Part shown: in pieces, positions 58,294 through 64,000 of the stretch
Layout of the letters: the number at the start of each line of letters is the position of its first letter
Numbering within the stretch: the first letter of the stretch is position 1
Assembly (NCBI GenBank): GCA_030015575.1
Contig: CM057338.1
Coordinates: 833,458,353-833,522,352 of the forward strand
DNA length: 64,000 nucleotides
From: Agapanthus africanus
Taxonomy: Eukaryota; Streptophyta; Magnoliopsida; Asparagales; Amaryllidaceae
Direction: 5' to 3'
Notes under the pieces: generated by a model
Told to the model about the DNA's origin: nothing
Seen by the model: only the letters and a program-made list of their open reading frames with translations
The model's database searches: none
Made by a program: the position numbers and the translations under genes

Positions 58294-58494
58294 TCATATC
58301 CAGGACGTAAAGAATACTGAGAAATAGTTCTGTATAATGAACACACCCGAAGATGATGCATCAGTATGCACTTTCTTCGTTTGGGCGGCACGGGAATTCT
58401 GGTAATCCCCAATTTCCTGCTCTGTCTTATAACAATTATAAGTTGGAGCGGGACCGACGTTCCCCAGCTCAGTATAACAAGCGGGTTCAGTCAA
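58294..58494 (-). pseudogene. copia gag-end to protease remnant
   Basis: The minus-strand stretch includes a decayed knuckle-like region (CYKTEQEIGDYQ) and a segment running into the part where copia elements have their aspartic protease (an SWxLDxGxxxHIC-like context). Only position and weak similarity support this. Broken. Confidence 0.4.
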
Positions 58495-58899
58495 ATATCC
58501 ATTTTATTATCTTGATTAAGGCGTGATATGGTCGCTACCTGGAGAGAGAGAGAAGAAAACACTCAGCATGCGCTCTTGCAAGAATAGATTGGTTATTATT
58601 TTATCTAATCAGGATTGCTCCCACTGTTTTAATCAAATCTTCCTTCAAACCCTAAAAGGAAAGACTAGCCGGGATTAATTACACACTACAAGTTCGTCAA
58701 TCTTTCAGCCAGGCCAGTGTCGGTACTTTGAGGGAGGTCCCCCGTGCTTTCACACGAACCTAATTAATGTAAACCTCGTTTTCCCAGAGGCGTAACCTCG
58801 TTAACACCTTTCTAGACACCTACTTGATCGGCTAATTGTAATGTGTAAAACTCTCCCAGGAGTAATTCTTACTCGCAGCGGGTATCGGGATCCAACTAT

Positions 58900-59600
58900 C
58901 TCATAGAAGGTATGCAATCTCATTGCAAATTTCAACACTTGAAATTCCCGATAATATTTTTCCCCAAACGATCTATGACCTTGACAAGGTCAACAAACCA
59001 TAGACCGTAAGTCAAGTTCAACCTGTCATTTCTTGATTGAATCAAACCCACCCGCACGACCCTTGACAAGGTCAACAAGGCCGTACGACTACCCTAACCC
59101 AATCTGTATCATATGCATAAGTAGATAAATACTGGTTAGCTACCGCACACTGCGCCTTGACAAGGTCAACAAACACAGCACGAATACTAAACAGGACTTA
59201 TCTGAAATGACGGAGGGCTACGACAGGTTTTTCTGAAAACCTATTGCGTAATGAACTTGATATTGTTGTAGAATCAAATGATTTTGAAATGGAGTGTTTT
59301 TGAGGCTTTTCTAGTTTTGCTAAAGGGGTCACTCCCGGTGAAGGGATCGTCGGCCCTTTCCTCATCGAATGAGGTGCGGGATATATCATATATATCACTG
59401 TGCAAAGCAGAAACTATAGAAGCAATCAAAAGACAAACCGAGGGTTGTAGCATCTGCCAGTTATTGCTAAAGGGGTCACTCCCGGTGAAGGGATCGTCGG
59501 CCCTTTCCTCATCGAATAAGGTGCAGGATATATCATATATACCGCTGTGCAAAGCAAGAACTGTAGCTACCTATTTTATTTTGAAATTCAATTCTACAAC
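58900..59600 (-). repeat. copia leader modules shared with the plus-strand element
   Basis: It holds three TTGACAAGGTCAA motifs (58981, 59063, 59157) and two copies of a 143-bp module (about 59310 and 59460) with CACTCCCGGTGAAGGGATC. Both match, in inverted orientation, features at 27613-28185. No coding signal. Confidence 0.75.
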
Positions 59601-59826
59601 ATCTTTAGGTTTCTTTTATTTCATTAATCTCATTAATGAAGTCCCATCATTTAAGTATCTAAACATCACAGATAAATATGACGTACACTTATGCCATCCG
59701 CATTCGCCTCGATGTCCCCTCGTGCACCGTTAGGTTAGGTAACTAACGGCAGAGCGGGGCAGGGCTAGCACGGGTGTAAAACATAAGTAACGTCTATATA
59801 ATATATCATATATACTATATACAGTA

Positions 59827-62073
59827 TGTAAGTGCACGGCGGCGCCCCGGCCGTCAATCCGACGGCCAAATGCGGAAGCGGTGATAAACTTTGATTTTAC
59901 TTGAACTGGCAAACCGCCGCGCACTAATACCCGGATCGAACCACTAACTAGTCCTAGCTATCTACAAGAAAGGGAATAGAGATATACCGACGATCCAAGT
60001 CCTCCGGTCTTCTCGTCGTCGTCCCGATCTCCTGCGGAGTGTCCCGTCTCCTCCTCGTTGCCGGAAGTGCACCACATCGCCTACTTCTTTTACGGGCTCC
60101 CACCTCAATGCCGAGGCAACTCGGGCACGAAGCTGGCTAGTCGACGTGCCCAAGATTTGCTGTAGAATGTAGTGAGCAAGTCTCATTTGGGGTATGTGGA
60201 ATTGTCTTTTTGGTGGAGGAAATGATATGAGCTTGTGGAGATGAAACATGTGGGATTTTACAAAGCTAGAAGAACAAAAATCCCACCCCAAGAAATTTGG
60301 ACAGCTCCCTCCCTCAATGTGGCCGGCCATGTATATGGTGGTGGAGAGAGTGAAAGAGTGAGAGTGTATCAAAAAAATGGGAGCCATTTTTCTCATCCAA
60401 AAGAGAGAGAGAGAGGAAGGCTATCATGCAAAAAGGAAATGATCACAACAAATCCAACACTCCAAGGCAACCATCATCTCATGCATGATGGCTTCAAAAA
60501 GTCAAGCCATCATGAGAAGAAGAAGTCAAGTGATGGTGCTCATCATGAAAACCATCATGATACAACAAAAATGCAAAGACCCCCTCCAAAACCACTTATT
60601 TGCAACAATGCAAATAAGCCCTCCTCCACCAATCTTCGGCCAATGAACGGAACAATGGAAATCGGCCGAAACGGAAAGCAAACTGGCAAATCCAGAAAAC
60701 TGGTCCCGTAATAAATTACAGGAAAACCCCGATACTGTGCATACACACCCGCATTTGTATTCCGACCGAAATACAAATGCAATGAGACAAAATCTACACT
60801 GTACTATACTAGGATCCGGCTTAAACCAAAACCGGCTAGTAATATCCGTTCGATCCTGATCCGTGCAATTCCGCACGTATCTGATCGAACCTTGCCATAT
60901 ATCCATACGGCCTATAGTACAGACTGTCCGATCCTGATCTGTGCAATACCGCACGTATCTGATCGGACCTTGCCATATCTCCATACGGCCTCTACAACCT
61001 TTCGCCCGAAAGCTGAGTAACTGAATGTGGGGGACTCTAAAGACTCATCAACACCTTGGTTGTGGATTTAACCACTAGCACGTCAGAGGTATAAGCCAAT
61101 ACGTAACGGGCTACCAGGTATTGACTAAAAGGGACGTCTATGAGCGAACTCAGCCTGACTCCCTACTGAGCCTGTCAGTGACAATATCCGTACAGTCCGG
61201 TCCGTTCGTCTATGAGCATCGCATGGCGGGCCTAGGGGGTTGGTAAAAGTCAGACCCCCAAAAGCGGTACAAGTCGTGTCGGAGTGTAGCCCAGAACACC
61301 TTGAGATACTACTGGAATACCTACCAGTAAATCTCCTTGCCTCGGCCGAGGGCTTCGTGTAATGGCTCTCCAAGACACAGCACGACCTCACCCCCAATAC
61401 CGGGAGAGACGAACCCCTGAAGATACGCTCACTGCCTCCATGTGGCTCGGGACTGTACCCAACTAAAACCTGTTTGCACGACTCCTTTGAGCCGTGGTAG
61501 GGTAGTAATCAAAGTACAGTGGGAACTCACACGAGACAAATGACGATCCCCAGGTCGATGAACTAACCTGTATACATGTCACCAGGGAACTGCCATCTGA
61601 CGTCTGGTATATGACCAACTGGCATGTTCCCGGCGAGTCCTGTCCGGTGTACTCATAACCCAATGAGCACCTGTATACATCTTAGGTGATCCAACTGACA
61701 CCAGTGGCTTGTGAGACCGGCCACCGCCCATCGTCGGGGTCTCGACTGTATACACAGTCTACTCTGGAGTATCGATGCCCTGTCTCGAAACTCACACGAC
61801 TAGGGACCATTTAAGGATATGCTTATAGACCCCCAGCTCCCACTTATATGATCGCCCTCATACTGCTGGTGGTCAAGCAAGAATCCTAGGGGCTCTATCA
61901 ACGTGTAATAGCGACGTGTCAGGTCACCTAAAACAGTACACGATGATAAAGGTAAACCAGATAGCATACTATCATCTCGAGTAAGACTGTCCTACCGGGA
62001 TAGGTCCTCCATCAATCATTGCAATCACGTACCTGTGACCTAATAATTGACTCTGAGGGCACTATCTCCAACA
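59827..62073 (-). repeat. copia LTR, 2247 bp, first subfamily, minus strand
   Basis: On the minus strand it starts TGTTGGAGATAG (ending at 62073, after a polypurine tract) and ends GTGCACTTACA at 59827. It matches the LTRs at 23972 and 31878 along its length. The sequence beyond 59827 is not a primer site but leader sequence equivalent to 27340, so about 1.15 kb next to the LTR is missing. Confidence 0.75.
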
Positions 62074-64000
62074 ATCTCCCACTTGCACTCAAGGCTAATT
62101 ATTGCGATGTCGCATACTCACAGCCCGTGTGATACCGAACGCCCAACTCCTCTACTAGTCAGTCTCACAAAGCTCGTTTGCGAAACTATTGCGTTCGAGG
62201 AACAGCCTCAGTGAGTGGATCCGCTTTGTTGTTTCTTTCTATGTCTCTCTATATCTCAAGTTCGCGGAGAAAGCCATCTCCCGAAAAGAGCAATACCTGT
62301 CTTAGAATGTGTCTGGATGTCTGATGGGACATAGCTCATAAATGAACTCCAAATCCAAACTTCTTAGACTGTATCGTCAACTGAACTTAATCAGTATCCT
62401 GCGCCATGCCACCCTCAGTATTGCCTTGGACCACCTGTCCAAAATACTGCCCCTCATCAGAAGGAAAACTATAGCTCTGACAACCTCCTTGTCGTCCATG
62501 TCACCATGGAAGCCTGGAATGATAACTGTTTCCCGAATGAGGCTGTCGTTATCATATCCCTAGAACATCCACTTATGTTCTAAAACTGCTTCCGACCGTT
62601 TCTCCAGGATTGGATTAATGTCAGCTTATTGCATCTAGTGCAAGAACAATGTCTGGTGTGGTACTTGACATCTCATGATTGACTTAATTGCCTGAGCAAG
62701 TGATCTGCCAATCATGCACATCCCTCTCCCCTTTAGTCTGTAAGACACCTTTAGAGAGGGTGACTCCATCTTCTGCAGGTACACTACCGTGCATGGAGTC
62801 GTCCATTCTAAATACCCTTAGAATGCTGTCTAAGTACCCAGATTGGGAAACTACCCAAATCTGGATCTAAAACCATAGATCTAGTAACCAGTATGTCTGA
62901 TACAAAATCCATTTACTTTGTGGAGAAACCACTGTGTGACGACTAAAGTATAACCGATCGTAGTATAGGAGTTTCTTTTCCTACTCTGTGTATGTCACCC
63001 AAATACCATGACATCACACCCTACTATCTTCTCAACAGATCCATCCCCTATTCTGATGAAGTTAAACCTATGACTGTCATATCAGAAATAGATGATCTAT
63101 CTCCGCTATATCTGCTTTAGTCTATAAATAGACATAAGCTACCTGTCCACCAATGCTTCCGTTGCTCCCACTGACTACGACAACCCTCTGGCAGAGTCAT
63201 ATAGACGTACACTTCTAAAACTAGTTTAGAACGACGCTATACTCATCCTCCCACCGGGTCTCGCAGCCTGGAACAACAGCAATGGTAATTGTGGGTAAAC
63301 AAGAACTTCCCTGTCACCGTCCTTGAGGCTACCGTAGTACCTCTCGGGTGCCTGAAGTTACCCACCTTATCTGCGGAGTGGCCAATGGAATGTCAATCCA
63401 GATTGAATCTTTAGGTTCCTTATCAAATCTTCAGTAATCGTTTGTGGTTCTGGAATCACTTCCAGTTCTACCATACTCCCACTACTGTTTTCTGAAAAAA
63501 TCCATTTTTATTAAAAACTGTGGCGAGTCTAGAACAATATTGCTATTGTTCATCCAGATGGTAGAAAGTCAACCCGCGTCATAGCCTGGGTCAACCCACA
63601 AACAGCCATTACAGAAACATGCCTTGAGTTGTCCAGTGTCTGGTTTTAAGCATAAACCGGACAACTCCCCGTACCTTAACAACGTTAAGATATGAACTGT
63701 TCTATATCCAATATAGAACCAGAGGCACTGATTTAATTGAACCAGATCCAAATCATGCAACTGTCTCCAGTGCATGTCAACTAAATGGAAGAAGGTCGAT
63801 CAGCGTTACTCAACTTAGGAATACTTCCAATTATGAGTAACCTGAAAGAGAAGCAAGTTCTCTTAATCATTACTATCAACTGAATACCATTCACAAGTAT
63901 CTACATCTTCGATCTCCTTGAAGAATCCCGATACTTGCAACACCTGGTTCTCTACTTTATTCAAATACCTATAACTTCTCAAAATTCGGACCCTGTGTTT
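62074..64000 (-). mobile_element. copia 3' internal region upstream of the LTR, runs off the window
   Basis: It is the inverse of 22080-23971 (and 29980-31877), about nine bases in ten matching by eye. It holds the RNase H tail, RT/RNase H remains (62688-62870) and an integrase C-terminal-like stretch (63569-63775, with LKACFCNGCLWVDPGYD). It ends at the polypurine tract next to 62073. So here too an LTR is preceded by the 3' end of another copy. Broken. Confidence 0.75.

Larger units (their letters stand above)
53512..59826 (-). mobile_element. Ty1/copia element, minus strand, second subfamily
   Basis: On the minus strand, decayed gag and protease-like remains (58294-58494), integrase-like remains (around 57200), reverse transcriptase (56324-56801) and a polypurine tract (55731-55745) lead into an LTR at 53512-55730. 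The leader part (58500-59826) is homologous to 27340-28560 of the plus-strand copia. It lacks the first 1.15 kb including the primer site. The LTR next to it on the 5' side (59827-62073) is of a different subfamily, so the element is a composite or a mismatched pair. Broken in many places and clearly old. Confidence 0.7.

Noticed and set aside
60235-60711. 158-codon frame with His/Lys-rich sequence
   Set aside because: It lies inside a copia LTR, antisense to the element. The LTRs at 23972 and 31878 show no matching conserved frame.

Overview
This is a gene-poor plant nuclear DNA window made almost entirely of nested LTR retrotransposons. I found no host protein gene, rRNA, tRNA gene or CRISPR array. 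The evidence for a flowering plant is the element families: Ty1/copia elements with an initiator-Met tRNA primer site (TGGTATCAGAGC), a Ty3/gypsy Tat-type element whose antisense ORF carries a plant mobile domain, and a tRNA-Asp-primed element. The density of nesting suggests heterochromatin. I could not identify the species.

Layout. (1) Positions 1-3667: a Tat-type LTR and the start of gag on the minus strand, running off the left edge. A 183-bp duplication and a junction follow (3668-4070). (2) Positions 4070-42290: plus-strand Tat-type units arranged head to tail. The order is a partial 3' internal region with antisense ORF (4070-7388), LTR (7389-10022), gag (10172-13857), a repeat-filled spacer with no pol (13858-18440), the antisense ORF on the minus strand (18470-36030), LTR (36895-39526), gag again (39676-40752), then a diverged LTR fragment (40753-42290). 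A young Ty1/copia element (20965-34096) lies inside the antisense ORF. (3) Positions 42291-45646: a decayed LTR with an iMet-type primer site. (4) Positions 45647-53511: a minus-strand, tRNA-Asp-primed, apparently non-autonomous element. It has one long open frame (50750-52279) and a palindrome with arms of about 1.5 kb at its 3' end. (5) Positions 53512-64000: minus-strand Ty1/copia material with two unlike LTRs and part of a further copy. It is related to the copia element in region 2 and runs off the right edge.

The most unusual signal is in the non-coding parts of the Tat-type family. The LTR leaders, the gag-to-antisense-ORF spacer and the leader of the antisense ORF look built from dozens of very short inverted repeats: arms of 5-10 bp around loops that are mostly 2-10 nt. 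Arms differ from one hairpin to the next and between copies, but the two arms of a hairpin change together. In the spacer the loop stays constant (close to ATCCTCACGA) while the arms covary. LTR subfamilies use different palindromic words (CACGTG in one, GCGC in another). I know of no description of such an array. All counts and alignments here were done by eye.

The Tat-type unit keeps gag and the antisense ORF but shows no protease, reverse transcriptase or integrase, so it probably depended on enzymes from another element. The copia copies have strongly decayed coding regions but, at 20965-34096, nearly identical LTRs, so that locus was copied or homogenised recently.
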